A DNA stretch of 64,000 bases from Azospirillum thermophilum (GCF_003130795.1 NZ_CP029356.1:580501-644500), one strand, 5' to 3'. Counted from the first letter of the stretch, positions 39,478 to 51,842 are shown. Notes: generated by a model not told the origin, from the letters alone. Numbers and translations: made by a program.

Positions 39478-40230
39478 GTGAGCATTCTTGAAGAAGGCCG
39501 GCCGGCGGTTCGGCTGTCGGTCGTGGTGCCGGTTTTCAACGAGGCCGACAATGTGCTGCCGCTGCTCGAGGAGATCGAGCGCGCGCTGAGGCCGGTCGGC
39601 TCCTTCGAGATCATCTTCGTGGACGACGAGTCCTCGGACGATACGCAGGCGCGGCTCGCTCCCGCGGTCGCCGCCGGGCGGCTGCGGGTGCTGCGCCACC
39701 GTCAGCGGTCGGGCCAGAGCGCGGCGGTGCGCACCGGCGTCAAGGCGGCGCGCGGCGACTGGGTGGTGACGCTGGACGGCGACGGCCAGAACGACCCGGC
39801 CGACATTCCAAACCTCTATGCCCTGGTGGCCAAGGGTGAACCGGGCTCGCCGGTGCTGGTCGGCGGGCTGCGCCGCAAGCGGCAGGACAACCTGTCGAAG
39901 CGCTGGGCCTCGAAGATCGCCAATGCGGTGCGGCAGTCCTTCCTGCAGGACGGCTGCACCGACAGCGGCTGCGGCCTGAAGCTGTTCCGCCGCGACGCCT
40001 TCCTCGACCTTCCCTATTTCTCGGCCATGCACCGTTTCCTGCCGGCGCTGTTCCGTGCGCATGGGCATCCGGTGGCCTATGTGCCGGTGAACCACCGCCC
40101 GCGCGAGCGCGGTGTCTCCAAGTACAACAACTGGCAGCGGGGTCTGGTCGGGGTGGTCGATCTGCTCGGCGTCTACTGGCTGAAGCGGCGGACCCGTCTG
40201 TCGTCCGCCGCCGACGAAAGCCGCTCCTGA
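39478..40230 (+). CDS. Family 2 glycosyltransferase (polyprenyl-phosphate type)
   Basis: A GT-A fold enzyme of 250 residues from GTG 39478, or 257 from TTG 39457. The start VVPVFNEADNV, the DDESSDDT loop and the TLDGDGQNDP metal motif are typical of DPM1/ArnC-like transferases that load a sugar onto undecaprenyl phosphate. It lacks the C-terminal membrane helices of ArnC, so it is peripheral. The next gene, an ArnT-like transferase, starts directly after its stop and would use the lipid-linked sugar. Confidence 0.92.
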   Translation: MSILEEGRPAVRLSVVVPVFNEADNVLPLLEEIERALRPVGSFEIIFVDDESSDDTQARLAPAVAAGRLRVLRHRQRSGQSAAVRTGVKAARGDWVVTLDGDGQNDPADIPNLYALVAKGEPGSPVLVGGLRRKRQDNLSKRWASKIANAVRQSFLQDGCTDSGCGLKLFRRDAFLDLPYFSAMHRFLPALFRAHGHPVAYVPVNHRPRERGVSKYNNWQRGLVGVVDLLGVYWLKRRTRLSSAADESRS

Positions 40231-41961
40231 GTGCCGGGGGCTCCCGCCATGCCCGACCATGCCGTCGCCGCAGGCGCGCCGGACGCCTCCGCAGCCGCCT
40301 CCGGATCCGCTCCGGGCGGGCAGGTCGCCGCGCCGCGCCGCCTGCCGCTCTATGCCTATCTGATTCTGGCCGTGCTCAGCGTCGGGCTGTTCCTGCCGGG
40401 CTTCTTCACCCTGCCGCCCTTCGACCGGGACGAGGCGCGTTTCGCCCAGTCCTCGTCGCAGATGCTGGACAGCGGCAACTACGTCGACATCCGGTTCCAG
40501 GACGAGGCGCGCTACAAGAAGCCGGTCGGGATCTACTGGCTGCAGAGCGCCGCCACCGCGCTGGCCGGCGGGCCGAAGGAGATCTGGACCTACCGCATCC
40601 CCTCGCTGATCGGCGCCACCCTGGCGGTGCTCGCCAGCGCCTGGACCGCGTCCCGCCTGTTCGGCGGAACGGTCGGGTTCCTCGCCGGATTGATGATGGC
40701 CTCCTGCGTCGTGCTCGGCGTCGAGGCGCGCATGGCCAAGACCGACGCGGTCCTGCTGGCGACGGTCGTGATCGGGCAGGCCGCGCTGGCGCACCTCTAC
40801 CTGACCCGCCGGGAAGGGCGCGACGGCCGGGGGCCGGCGCTGGTCTTCTGGATCGCCGCCGGTCTGGGCATCCTGGTCAAGGGACCCATCGTCTTCCTGG
40901 TGTCCGGCACCACGGCGCTGGTGCTCTCGCTGTGGGAGAGGGAGGTGCGCTGGCTGAAGCGGCTGCGCCCGCTGGCCGGTCTCGGCATCGTCGCCGCCAT
41001 CGCCGCCCCCTGGCTGATCGCCATTGCCATCAAGTCGAACGGTGCCTTCTTCGCCGAATCCGTGGGCCACGACATGATGGGCAAGGTGGCCGGCGGGCAG
41101 GAGGGCAAGGGACTGCCGCCGGGCTATTACCTCGGCACCTTCTGGGTCACCTTCGCCCCCTGGTCGCTGCTCGCCCTGCTGGCTGTGCCCTGGGCCTGGG
41201 CGAAGCGGAGGGTGGAGGCCGTCCGCTTCTGCATCGCCTGGATCGTGCCGAGCTGGCTGGTCTTCGAGGCGGTGCCGACCAAGCTGCTGCACTACACGCT
41301 TCCGGTCTTCCCGGCCGTCGCCGCACTGAGCGCCGCCGCCGCCGTCGACTGGTTCGCCGCGGCGGAGCCCGGACGGCGCCGCATCCTGTTCGGTGTCGCT
41401 GCCGCGCTCGGCGTCCTGGGCTTCGCGGCGCTGGTGCTGGCGGTCGCCGTCATTCCCTATCTGGTGGATGGCCGGGTCGATGCGGTCGGGCTGGCGATGG
41501 TGCCGGTGGTGCTGGCTCTGTTCGCGCTGTTCCTGCGATCGGTCGCCCGCCGCCGCCGGATCCCGGCCTTCGCCGCCGGCCTCGCCGCCGCGGCGCTGCT
41601 CTATGCCGGCACCTATGGCGCCGTCCTGCCGGCCATCGACGGTGTCTGGGTCAGCCGGCAGGCCGCCCGCCTCGTGGAGGCCGCCCATCCCTGCCCGGAC
41701 AGCATCGTCGCGTCCGCCGGCTATTCGGAGCCGAGCCTCGTCTTCCTGCTCGGCACGCACACGAAGCTGGTTCATGGCGGCGACGCGGCCGGCCATCTGC
41801 TGGCGGGCGGTGCCTGCGCCCTGGCGCTGGTCGAGCAGAAGGAGGAGGCGCCGTTCCGCGCCGCGCTCGGCGGGCGGGAGCCGGTGTCGCTCGGCGGGAT
41901 TGCCGGCTTCAACTACAACACCGGCAAGCGGCTGCGGCTGACGCTCTACCGGCTGTCCTGA
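40231..41961 (+). CDS. ArnT-like family 39 glycosyltransferase
   Basis: A 576-residue polytopic inner-membrane enzyme. After a short Ala-rich cytoplasmic start, TM1 (LYAYLILAVLSVGLFLPGFF) leads to the GT-C motif PPFDRDEARFAQ, with the catalytic-type Asp-Glu, then the helices of the PMT/ArnT family. It would move a sugar from a polyprenyl carrier to lipid A or another periplasmic acceptor. The partner GT2 gene is immediately upstream (stop and start adjacent). GTG 40231 or ATG 40249 may be the start. Confidence 0.9.
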   Translation: MPGAPAMPDHAVAAGAPDASAAASGSAPGGQVAAPRRLPLYAYLILAVLSVGLFLPGFFTLPPFDRDEARFAQSSSQMLDSGNYVDIRFQDEARYKKPVGIYWLQSAATALAGGPKEIWTYRIPSLIGATLAVLASAWTASRLFGGTVGFLAGLMMASCVVLGVEARMAKTDAVLLATVVIGQAALAHLYLTRREGRDGRGPALVFWIAAGLGILVKGPIVFLVSGTTALVLSLWEREVRWLKRLRPLAGLGIVAAIAAPWLIAIAIKSNGAFFAESVGHDMMGKVAGGQEGKGLPPGYYLGTFWVTFAPWSLLALLAVPWAWAKRRVEAVRFCIAWIVPSWLVFEAVPTKLLHYTLPVFPAVAALSAAAAVDWFAAAEPGRRRILFGVAAALGVLGFAALVLAVAVIPYLVDGRVDAVGLAMVPVVLALFALFLRSVARRRRIPAFAAGLAAAALLYAGTYGAVLPAIDGVWVSRQAARLVEAAHPCPDSIVASAGYSEPSLVFLLGTHTKLVHGGDAAGHLLAGGACALALVEQKEEAPFRAALGGREPVSLGGIAGFNYNTGKRLRLTLYRLS

Positions 41962-42136
41962 TCGGCATCGGCCACGAGGGCCCGTGGCTTACGCGCGCAG
42001 GGCCTATGACCGACGGGCTGGGGCCTACGGATAGGGCGGCGAGGGGGATTACCGCGCTTCCACTCTCGCGTCGGGCGGGGCGCTGTGGCGGAATGCGCCC
42101 GATGTCCTGGTTCCGACGGACGAAAGGCGCCCTGTC

Positions 42137-42513
42137 ATGCTTCGCCCCCTGATCGCCGCCGCTGCGACCGCCGCGACCCTCCTGCTGCTGGTGTCCGCCC
42201 CCGCCCATGCCCAGAAGCAGGAGTATCCGAGCTGGGTCTATGACGAGATGGTCCCCACCGGCCCCCATCTGCGCAATCTGGAGCAGGCCCAGCCGGTGCC
42301 CGGCGCACGGCCGTCCCATTGGGGGCGATCGGCAAGAACGGGCAGTTCCGCGCCGGCATGGCGGAGTATGGCACCGACCCCAAGGCCAATACCCGCAGCT
42401 ACAGCCGGACCCAGTCGCTGACCCCGCCGCCGGTGGATGTCCGCCGCGGGCTGGCGCCGCCCCAGACCGGCGAGGCGCCGGCGACGCCGCGCGCCGTCCA
42501 GCTTCCGAACTGA
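42137..42513 (+). pseudogene. Small secreted protein, probably frameshifted
   Basis: The first frame starts with a clear signal peptide (MLRPLIAAAATAATLLLLVSA, cleaved at APAHA-Q) and runs to VPGARPSHW. Continuing in the next frame gives GAIGKNGQFRAGMAEYGTDP and a Pro-rich end (RGLAPPQTGEAPATPRAVQ). One extra G in the G5 run at 42321-42325 joins both into 125 residues. Both halves look protein-like while their shadows do not. The function is unknown. It is periplasmic by its signal. Confidence 0.6.
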
Positions 42514-42547
42514 TCCGGGGCACCGGTCCCGGCACCGATCCGGACGA

Positions 42548-43480
42548 TCAGCCTCCGCTGACCTCGTCGGGCCGCCACAGCCATGCGGCGCCGCGCACGC
42601 CGCTGGAATCGCCGTGCCTGGCGCGGCGGACCGGCGTGTCGATCGTATCGGAGAACACCCGGCGGGCGATCGCCTCCGGCAGCCGGTCATAGAGCGCATC
42701 GATGTTCGAGAGCCCGCCGCCCAGCACGATCACGTCCGGGTCGAGCAGGTTCACCACGGCGGCCAGCCCGCGGCCGAGACGGTCCACCAGACGGTCGAAG
42801 GTGGCCTGGCAGGCCGGATCGCCCTCTGCCGCCATCGCTGCGATCCGCGCGGCGTCGAGCGACTGTCCGGTGGCGCGCAGATGGTCGGCCGCGACCGCCG
42901 GGCCGGAGACGAAGGTCTCCAGGCAGCCGTGCTTGCCGCAATAGCAGGCCGGCCCCGGCCGCTCGGCATCGGTCGGCCAGGGCAGGGGATTGTGGCCCCA
43001 TTCGCCGCCGACCGCGTTCCGCCCTGCCAGCACGCGCCCATGGGCGACGATCCCGGCACCGCAGCCCGTGCCGAGGATGGCGGCGAAGACCACGCCGCAG
43101 CCGGCTCCGGCCCCGTCCGCCGCCTCCGACACGGCGAGGCAGTTGGCGTCGTTCTCCACCCGCACCGGCCGTCCGAGTGCTGTGGCGACGTCGCGGTCGA
43201 AGGGCCGGCCGATCAGCCAGGTGGAGTTGGCGTTCTTCACCAGTCCGGTCGCCGGCGAGATGATGCCCGGCATGCCGACCGCGACGCTCGCCCGGCCGAG
43301 AGCCGTCCCGCCGCCGGCGTCCCGCTCGAGAGCGGCGACCAGCTCCGTGATGGTGCGGACCGTCGCGTCGTAATCGTCGCGCGGCGTGGGAACCCGGCGG
43401 CGGGCCGTCTGGTTGCCGCGATCATCGAGGGCGATGCCCTCCGTCTTGGTTCCGCCAAGGTCGATGCCGATGCGAATCAT
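42548..43480 (-). CDS. ROK family sugar kinase
   Basis: A 310-residue ROK (repressor/ORF/kinase) protein without the helix-turn-helix, so a kinase. The ATP motif IGIDLGGTKTEG, the catalytic ENDANCLA, and the zinc motif with HNPLPWP and CYCGKHGCLE are complete. Close families are fructokinase (Mak), NagK and glucokinase, and the substrate cannot be decided. It is a single gene that diverges from the periplasmic protein gene. Confidence 0.92.
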   Translation of the reverse strand: MIRIGIDLGGTKTEGIALDDRGNQTARRRVPTPRDDYDATVRTITELVAALERDAGGGTALGRASVAVGMPGIISPATGLVKNANSTWLIGRPFDRDVATALGRPVRVENDANCLAVSEAADGAGAGCGVVFAAILGTGCGAGIVAHGRVLAGRNAVGGEWGHNPLPWPTDAERPGPACYCGKHGCLETFVSGPAVAADHLRATGQSLDAARIAAMAAEGDPACQATFDRLVDRLGRGLAAVVNLLDPDVIVLGGGLSNIDALYDRLPEAIARRVFSDTIDTPVRRARHGDSSGVRGAAWLWRPDEVSGG

Positions 43481-43666
43481 GGTCGATCAGATACCGCCGT
43501 CGGCCCAGGAGGTGCAACCGGATTGGCCGGCCGGACGGCAGGGTGGCGTAACAAATGGACAGCTTGCCGGGAAATCCAGTTGACCCCGGCACTGGATCAA
43601 GTAGAACCACCCTATCGGACAAGACCAGTCCAGTCCGTCCGACGAACAGCGCCACCGGAGTCAAAG

Positions 43667-44467
43667 ATGAGTCGCCAGCGCGCCGACCTCCGCACGTCAT
43701 CCCGCTTCCTGCGCCGCACCGCCGTTGCGGGCGTCGCCAGCCTTCTGACGGCCTTCGTCGCTGTGTCGGCCCTGCCGGCCGCCGCGGCCGCCCCCGCGAA
43801 GTCTGCACCCGCCAAGGCGGCCGCCACCAAGGCCTCCGCAAGCAAGAGCACCGGCAAGGCTTCGGCGAAGCCGCAGGCCTGCTACAATCGTAACGAGCAT
43901 GCGGCGGAGCAGGCACTGCGCATGCATACGGAAATGATGGTCGTCGGGCTGACCTGCCGCGATGTCTATCCGGAAGAAAAGCCCTACGACCTGTATCAGA
44001 ACTTCACGATCAAGAACCGTGCGACGCTGTCGTCATCGGAAGCCACGATGATCGACTATTTCCGCAAGCACGGCGGCAACGGGACCAAGCAGTTCGACAC
44101 CTACCGGACCGAGCTGGCCAACGAGGTCAGCCGCCGCGCGGCCGTCATCGGCCGGGGCGAGTACTGCATGAACATGGTCAGCCACTCCAAGGTCGCCAAC
44201 GAGCTGACCCCGACGGAGCTGAAGACCCTGACCTCGGATCCGGCCAATGCCGGCATCATGCATCTGGCGTCCAAGCCGCTGTGCGACGTCAAGCTCGTCA
44301 GCACGCCGGATCCGGCCTTCGATGTCGCGCAGGCCACTCCGCCGCGCAGCAGCGCCAAGGCGACTCCGGCGAAAGGCAAGCCGGCCAAGGCGCCCGCCAA
44401 GGCTCCGGCGAAGAAGGTCGCCGCGGCACCCGACAGCCAGACCGTCGCCGCGAACATCAAGCGCTGA
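43667..44467 (+). CDS. Secreted protein with Ala/Lys/Pro-rich flanks
   Basis: A 266-residue protein with a signal sequence (about residues 15-42, Ala-rich). Low-complexity Ala/Lys stretches flank a compact core on both sides (about 70-215, from PQACYNRNEHAAEQALRMHT to LASKPLCDVKL) with four Cys, which could form disulfides. The basic tails suggest contact with peptidoglycan or LPS. I do not know a characterised family. The start at 43667 follows GGAG at 6 bases. Confidence 0.75.
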   Translation: MSRQRADLRTSSRFLRRTAVAGVASLLTAFVAVSALPAAAAAPAKSAPAKAAATKASASKSTGKASAKPQACYNRNEHAAEQALRMHTEMMVVGLTCRDVYPEEKPYDLYQNFTIKNRATLSSSEATMIDYFRKHGGNGTKQFDTYRTELANEVSRRAAVIGRGEYCMNMVSHSKVANELTPTELKTLTSDPANAGIMHLASKPLCDVKLVSTPDPAFDVAQATPPRSSAKATPAKGKPAKAPAKAPAKKVAAAPDSQTVAANIKR

Positions 44468-44506
44468 TCCGTCTGCGCCGCTGCCGCTCCGGCCGCTGCC
44501 ATCGAC

Positions 44507-44538
44507 CGGCCCCATCCGCCCGGCGGGTGGGGCCGTTT
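44507..44538 (+). terminator. Terminator after the secreted protein
   Basis: CGGCCCCA (44507-44514) pairs with TGGGGCCG (44528-44535). Inner bases CCGCC/GGCGG also pair, and TTT follows. It lies 40 bases after the stop. Confidence 0.65.
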
Positions 44539-44669
44539 CGTGTCCGCACCCTGGCTCTCCGTTCTTGCCGGGGCCTGTATGGTACGCATGCCCCACCCGA
44601 CGAGGCGGCGGATCTCCGGCCGGCCGTTCTCCCGTATAGGCAAAGGGCAGGGCAGCGGGGAGGACATGC

Positions 44670-45392
44670 GTGGCTGACCGGGGAGAGACGCGGCGGGGGG
44701 CGGCATGGCGCTCGGCCGTCCGTGAGGCGCTGGGCATGCCCGCCCTGGTCCTCTTCGCCAGCTACATCGGCTTCGGGTCCCTGGTCAGCGAAAGCGGCTT
44801 CGGCCTGCTGGAAGGGCTGGTCTCCACCGCGACGAGCTGGGCGCTGCCGGGGCAGGTGGCGCTGGTCGAGATGAGCGCGGTCGGCGCGTCCGTGGTCGCC
44901 ATCACCCTTGCCGTCGCCCTCACCAATGCCCGGCTCATGCCGATGAGCGTCACGCTGGTTCCCCTGCTGAAGCGCCACCGGGCGCCGGCCTGGCAGACCT
45001 ACGCGCTTGCCCATGTCATCGCCGTCACCTCCTGGGCCAACGGCCTCAGGCGCCTGCCGCAGATCGCGGAGGAGGACCGCATGGCCTGGTTCTTCGGCTA
45101 TGCCGGCACGCTCTGGCTGGTGACCATGCTGGCGACCGCGGTGGGGTTCTTCGCCGCCGGCCTGCTGCCGGCACCGGTCACGCTCGGCCTCGTGTTCCTC
45201 AATCCGCTCTATTTCCTGCTGCTGTTCGCGCAGGACCTGCGGCAGCGGGCGAAGGTGCTGGCGCTGGCCTTCGGGGCGGTTGCCGGTCCGCTGATGCATC
45301 TGGTCCTTCCCGGCTACGGGCTGCTCGTCACCGGGCTGGCCGCCGGAACCGCCGCCTTCGCGGTCGATCTGCTGTTGGAGCGGCGCCGGTGA
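44670..45392 (+). CDS. azlC: AzlC family branched-chain amino acid exporter subunit
   Basis: A 240-residue AzlC/YgaZ permease. The family start AVREALGMPALVLFASYIGFG, the conserved AVALTNARLMPMSV and several membrane helices are present. With AzlD it exports branched-chain amino acids or analogues. The GTG start at 44670 follows GGGGAGGA. It overlaps azlD by 4 bases (GTGA). A liv import operon lies 0.3 kb downstream, which supports the substrate. Confidence 0.93.
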   Translation: MADRGETRRGAAWRSAVREALGMPALVLFASYIGFGSLVSESGFGLLEGLVSTATSWALPGQVALVEMSAVGASVVAITLAVALTNARLMPMSVTLVPLLKRHRAPAWQTYALAHVIAVTSWANGLRRLPQIAEEDRMAWFFGYAGTLWLVTMLATAVGFFAAGLLPAPVTLGLVFLNPLYFLLLFAQDLRQRAKVLALAFGAVAGPLMHLVLPGYGLLVTGLAAGTAAFAVDLLLERRR

Positions 45393-45730
45393 ACGACGCG
45401 GCGGCAGTGTGGGGCGCGCTCGTCGCGTCGGCCATCGTCACCTATCTGCCGCGGGCCCTCGGCGTGGCGCTCGCGGGTCGAATCGACCCCAACGGATTGC
45501 TCTTCCGCTGGACCGCCTGCGTCGCCTATGCGCTGCTGTCCGGCCTCGTGGTCCGGATGATCGTCCTGCCGATCGGGCCGCTGCAGGCGACCGACCTCGC
45601 CGCGCGCCTGATCGCCACCGCAACGGGACTGGCGGCCTTCGCCCTTGCCCGGGGAAGCCTGCTGTGGGGTGCTGCGACCGGCACGCTCGCCCTGGTGCTG
45701 CTGACGGCCCTCCGCTTCCCTGCCGGTTGA
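45389..45730 (+). CDS. azlD: AzlD domain protein
   Basis: A 113-residue small membrane partner of AzlC (AzlD/YgaH) with about four hydrophobic segments and the motif TYLPRALGVALAG. It is translationally coupled to azlC by a GTGA overlap. Both are needed for export in the known systems. Confidence 0.92.
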   Translation: MNDAAAVWGALVASAIVTYLPRALGVALAGRIDPNGLLFRWTACVAYALLSGLVVRMIVLPIGPLQATDLAARLIATATGLAAFALARGSLLWGAATGTLALVLLTALRFPAG

Positions 45731-46004
45731 CCTGCTCCGGCCGCTGTGGCGGCCGTTCCATGCGCAGGACACAAATCTGTCTTGCAAAACTTTGTGGGGC
45801 TGGTACTACCGGAATCAACAGGGAGCGGCGCGCCTTGTCCGGGATCGACCGGCTGGGCTAACGTTCCGGAATGGCAAAAATCAAGGTCCCTCAGATCGAT
45901 GGGCGGACCCGAAGAGATCAGGGAGCGGCTGTTGCGTGACCGGTGTGCCGGGATGCCCGTCTCGCGTCGCCCTGCCTTCGATTCTGAGAAGGTGAGGTGA
46001 GGCG

Positions 46005-46910
46005 ATGGAATATTTTCTTCAACAGCTGATCAACGGGCTGTCGCTTGGAGCGATTTACGGCCTGATCGCGATCGGCTACACGATGGTCTACGGGATCATC
46101 GGGATGATCAACTTCGCGCACGGCGAGATTTACATGATCGGCTCCTTCGTGGCGCTGATCACCTTTCTCGCCATCGGCGCGCTGGGCATCACCTGGGTGC
46201 CGCTGGCGCTGCTGGTCATGCTGCTGGCCTCGATGCTGTTCACCAGCGTCTACGGCTGGACGGTCGAGCGCATCGCCTACCGGCCGCTGCGCTCCTCGCC
46301 GCGGCTGGCGCCGCTGATCTCCGCCATCGGCATGTCGATCTTCCTGCAGAACTACGTCCAGCTCGTCCAGGGCGCGCGCTCCAAGCCGCTGCAGCCCATC
46401 CTGCCGGGCAACCTCACCCTGATGGACGGCGCCGTCTCGGTCAGCTACGTCCGGCTGGCCACCATCCTCATCACGCTGGCGCTGATGGTCGGCTTCACCA
46501 TGCTGATCAACCGCACCTCGCTGGGCCGCGCCCAGCGCGCCTGCGAGCAGGACAAGAAGATGGCCGGCCTGCTCGGCGTCAACGTCGACCGCATCATCTC
46601 CCTGACCTTCGTCATGGGCGCGGCACTCGCCGCCGTCGCCGGCATGATGGTGCTGCTGATCTACGGCGTGATCGACTTCTACATCGGCTTCCTCGCCGGG
46701 GTGAAGGCCTTCACCGCCGCCGTGCTCGGCGGCATCGGCTCGCTGCCCGGCGCCATGCTCGGCGGCGTCGTCATCGGCTTCATCGAGGCCTTCTGGTCGG
46801 GCTATGTCGGCTCGGAGTGGAAGGACGTCGCCACCTTCTCCATCCTCGTCCTCGTCCTGATCTTCCGCCCCACCGGCCTGCTCGGCCGGCCGGAAATCGA
46901 GAAGGTGTGA
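46005..46910 (+). CDS. livH: Branched-chain amino acid ABC permease LivH
   Basis: A 301-residue polytopic permease of the HAAT family. It starts with MEYFLQQLINGLSLGAIYGL and has the typical GYTMVYGIIGMINFAHGE and the EAA-like loop around GRAQRACEQDKKMAGLLG. It forms a channel with LivM for leucine, isoleucine and valine. It is first in the operon livH-M-G-F-DUF6867. The 274-base upstream region after azlD probably holds the promoter. Confidence 0.96.
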   Translation: MEYFLQQLINGLSLGAIYGLIAIGYTMVYGIIGMINFAHGEIYMIGSFVALITFLAIGALGITWVPLALLVMLLASMLFTSVYGWTVERIAYRPLRSSPRLAPLISAIGMSIFLQNYVQLVQGARSKPLQPILPGNLTLMDGAVSVSYVRLATILITLALMVGFTMLINRTSLGRAQRACEQDKKMAGLLGVNVDRIISLTFVMGAALAAVAGMMVLLIYGVIDFYIGFLAGVKAFTAAVLGGIGSLPGAMLGGVVIGFIEAFWSGYVGSEWKDVATFSILVLVLIFRPTGLLGRPEIEKV

Positions 46911-46914
46911 GAGC

Positions 46915-48419
<1,505 letters not shown>

Positions 48420-48423
<4 letters not shown>

Positions 48424-49403
48424 GCGCCCGGACGACGAGCCGCGAGATGACCCCGGAAACGATGGGCGAGATGACGGGCGACAAGCCTCTGCTGAGCGTC
48501 GAGCACCTGACCATGCGCTTTGGCGGTCTGGTGGCCAACAACGACGTCTCCTTCACCGCGCGGGCCGGCGAGATCACCGCGCTGATCGGCCCCAACGGGG
48601 CGGGCAAGACGACGCTGTTCAACTGCGTCACCGGCTTCTACACCCCGACGGTGGGGCGGCTGACGCTGCGCCATCCCGACGGTCGGGAGTTCCTGCTGGA
48701 GCGCATGCCGGGCTACCGCATCGCGCAGAAGGCGCGGGTGGCGCGCACCTTCCAGAACATCCGGCTGTTCGGCGGCATGAGCGTGCTGGAGAACCTGATC
48801 GTGGCGCAGCACAACAAGCTGCTGCGCGCCTCGGGCTTCACCATCGCCGGGCTGCTCGGGCTGCCGGTCTACCGCAAGGCGGAGGCCGAGGCGGTGGAGC
48901 TGGCGAAATACTGGCTCGACCGGGTGCGGCTGACCGAGTACGCCGACTGGGAGGCGGGCAACCTGCCCTACGGGGCGCAGCGCCGCCTGGAGATCGCGCG
49001 GGCCATGTGCTCGGAGCCGGTGCTGCTGTGCCTGGACGAGCCGGCGGCGGGTCTGAACCCGCGCGAGTCGGCGGAGCTGGCGGAGATCCTGACCTTCATC
49101 CGCGACACCCGCACGCCGTCGGGCCAGCGCACCGGGGTTCTGCTGATCGAGCACGACATGAGCGTGGTGATGCGCATCTCCGACCATGTGGTGGTGCTGG
49201 ACTATGGCCGGAAGATCGCCGACGGCGACCCGGCGGCGGTGAAGAGCGATCCGGCGGTGATCCGCGCCTATCTCGGCGAGGAGGAGGACGAGGAGCTGCC
49301 GCCCGAGGTGGCGGCGGACCTCGCCAACACCAGCGGGGCCCACAACGGCGGCATCCACACGGGCGGGGCGGCCGGGACGACGGCAGCCGGAAAGGGGGCG
49401 TGA
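48420..49403 (+). CDS. livG: Branched-chain amino acid ABC ATPase LivG
   Basis: A 327-residue ATPase. Walker A is GPNGAGKTT, the signature-like region is NLPYGAQRRLEIARAM, Walker B is LLCLDEPAAGLNP, and EHDMSVVM supplies the H-loop. E. coli LivG has 255 residues. This one has about 20 extra at the start and a Gly/Ala/Thr-rich C-terminal tail of about 45. It starts inside the livM stop. Confidence 0.96.
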
Positions 49404-49407
49404 GGCG

Positions 49408-50118
49408 ATGCTTCGGGTATCGGGGGTACACACCTTCTACGGCGCGATCGAGGCGCTGAAGGGCGTCGACATCGAGATCGGGTCGGGCGAGATCGTCTCG
49501 CTGATCGGCGCCAACGGGGCGGGCAAGTCGACGCTTCTGATGACGATCTGCGGCAGCCCGCGGGCGCGCAGCGGCCGGGTCCTGTTCGAGGGCGAGGACA
49601 TCACCGGGCTGCCGACGCACGAGATCGTGCGGCGGGGCATCGCGCAGAGCCCGGAGGGGCGGCGGATCTTCCCGCGCATGACGGTGCTGGAGAACCTGCA
49701 GATGGGCTCGATCACGGCCAAGCCCGGCAGCTTCGCCACGGAGCTGGAGCGGGTCCTGACGCTGTTCCCGCGCCTGAAGGAGCGCATCGGCCAGCGGGCG
49801 GGGACGATGTCGGGGGGCGAGCAGCAGATGCTGGCGATCGGCCGGGCGCTGATGAGCCAGCCGCGGCTTCTGCTGCTGGACGAGCCGTCGCTGGGTCTGG
49901 CGCCGCTGATCGTCAAGCAGATCTTCCAGGCGATCCGGGAGATCAACCGCGAGCAGAAGATGACGGTGTTCATGGTGGAGCAGAACGCCTACCACGCGCT
50001 GAAGCTGGCGCACCGCGGCTATGTGATGGTGACGGGGCGGATCATGCTGAGCGGGACGGGGGCGGAGCTTCTGGCCAACGAGGAGGTGCGGGCCGCCTAT
50101 CTGGAGGGAGGGCACTGA
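49408..50118 (+). CDS. livF: Branched-chain amino acid ABC ATPase LivF
   Basis: A 236-residue ATPase with Walker A GANGAGKSTL, signature MSGGEQQMLAIGRALM and Walker B LLLDEPSLGLAP. The conserved EGRRIFPRMTVLENL of LivF is present. It pairs with LivG on the LivHM channel. The gap to livG is 4 bases and to the next gene 1 base. Confidence 0.97.
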   Translation: MLRVSGVHTFYGAIEALKGVDIEIGSGEIVSLIGANGAGKSTLLMTICGSPRARSGRVLFEGEDITGLPTHEIVRRGIAQSPEGRRIFPRMTVLENLQMGSITAKPGSFATELERVLTLFPRLKERIGQRAGTMSGGEQQMLAIGRALMSQPRLLLLDEPSLGLAPLIVKQIFQAIREINREQKMTVFMVEQNAYHALKLAHRGYVMVTGRIMLSGTGAELLANEEVRAAYLEGGH

Positions 50119-50119
50119 G

Positions 50120-50479
50120 ATGGAGACGCTTCTCGGGTCGAGCCTTGCCGAGCTGATCGGCCTGACGGTTGTGGTGTTCGGCGGCTGCGGCATCCTGACC
50201 GGGCAGACGCTGGCGGAGGGGTGGAAGCCGGCGTGGGTGGCGGTGGCCTATTCGGTGCTGCTGGGCCTGGGCGACCGCTTCCTGATGTTCGGCCTGTTCG
50301 GCGAGCCGCTGCTGTCGCCGGCCGGCTTCCTGGTGAACACGCTGATCATCGGCGCCATCACCCTCACCGCCTACCGCATGGCCATCGCACGCCGCATGGT
50401 CCAGCAGTACCCGTGGCTGTACGAGCGCTCCGGCCCGTTTGGCTGGCGCGAGAAATCGGGCGGAGCACTTGCCGAATAG
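50120..50479 (+). CDS. DUF6867-like small membrane protein
   Basis: A 119-residue protein with about three membrane helices (ELIGLTVVVFGGCGILTGQ; VAVAYSVLLGLGDRFLMF; a third around 75-92) and a basic C-terminal tail with the conserved WLYERSGPFGWR. It is placed after livF in many alphaproteobacterial liv operons. Its role in the transporter is unknown. Confidence 0.88.
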   Translation: METLLGSSLAELIGLTVVVFGGCGILTGQTLAEGWKPAWVAVAYSVLLGLGDRFLMFGLFGEPLLSPAGFLVNTLIIGAITLTAYRMAIARRMVQQYPWLYERSGPFGWREKSGGALAE

Positions 50480-50667
50480 TGATGGCCGCGTCCGGCTGCC
50501 GCCGAAGAATTGAATCGGCGGCGGCTCCGGCAATCCTGTTCTCTTACGCGGAAGTCAGCGTATAGTAAGCGATAAACCGCCGGAGGGTGACCCGGCGGCA
50601 GAGGCCCGGAAGGGCCCGGGGGACTACGTACGACAGGGACCACTCACAACAGGGAGCAAGAATACCC

Positions 50668-51768
<1,101 letters not shown>

Positions 51769-51810
51769 GGAGCGGGAACGCCGCGCGGCGCCGGGACAGC
51801 CGGACGTGCG

Positions 51811-51842
51811 AAGGGGCTGGCGGGCGACCGCCGGCCCCTTTT
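51811..51842 (+). terminator. Intrinsic terminator of livK
   Basis: AAGGGGCTGGCGG (51811-51823) pairs, with one G-T wobble, with CCGCCGGCCCC and TT (51828-51840) around a GCGA tetraloop, followed by T4. The group II intron begins four bases after the T run. Confidence 0.9.

Noticed and set aside
39475..41796. 773-residue frame opposite the glycosyltransferases
   Set aside because: Antisense shadow of two clearly recognised enzymes.
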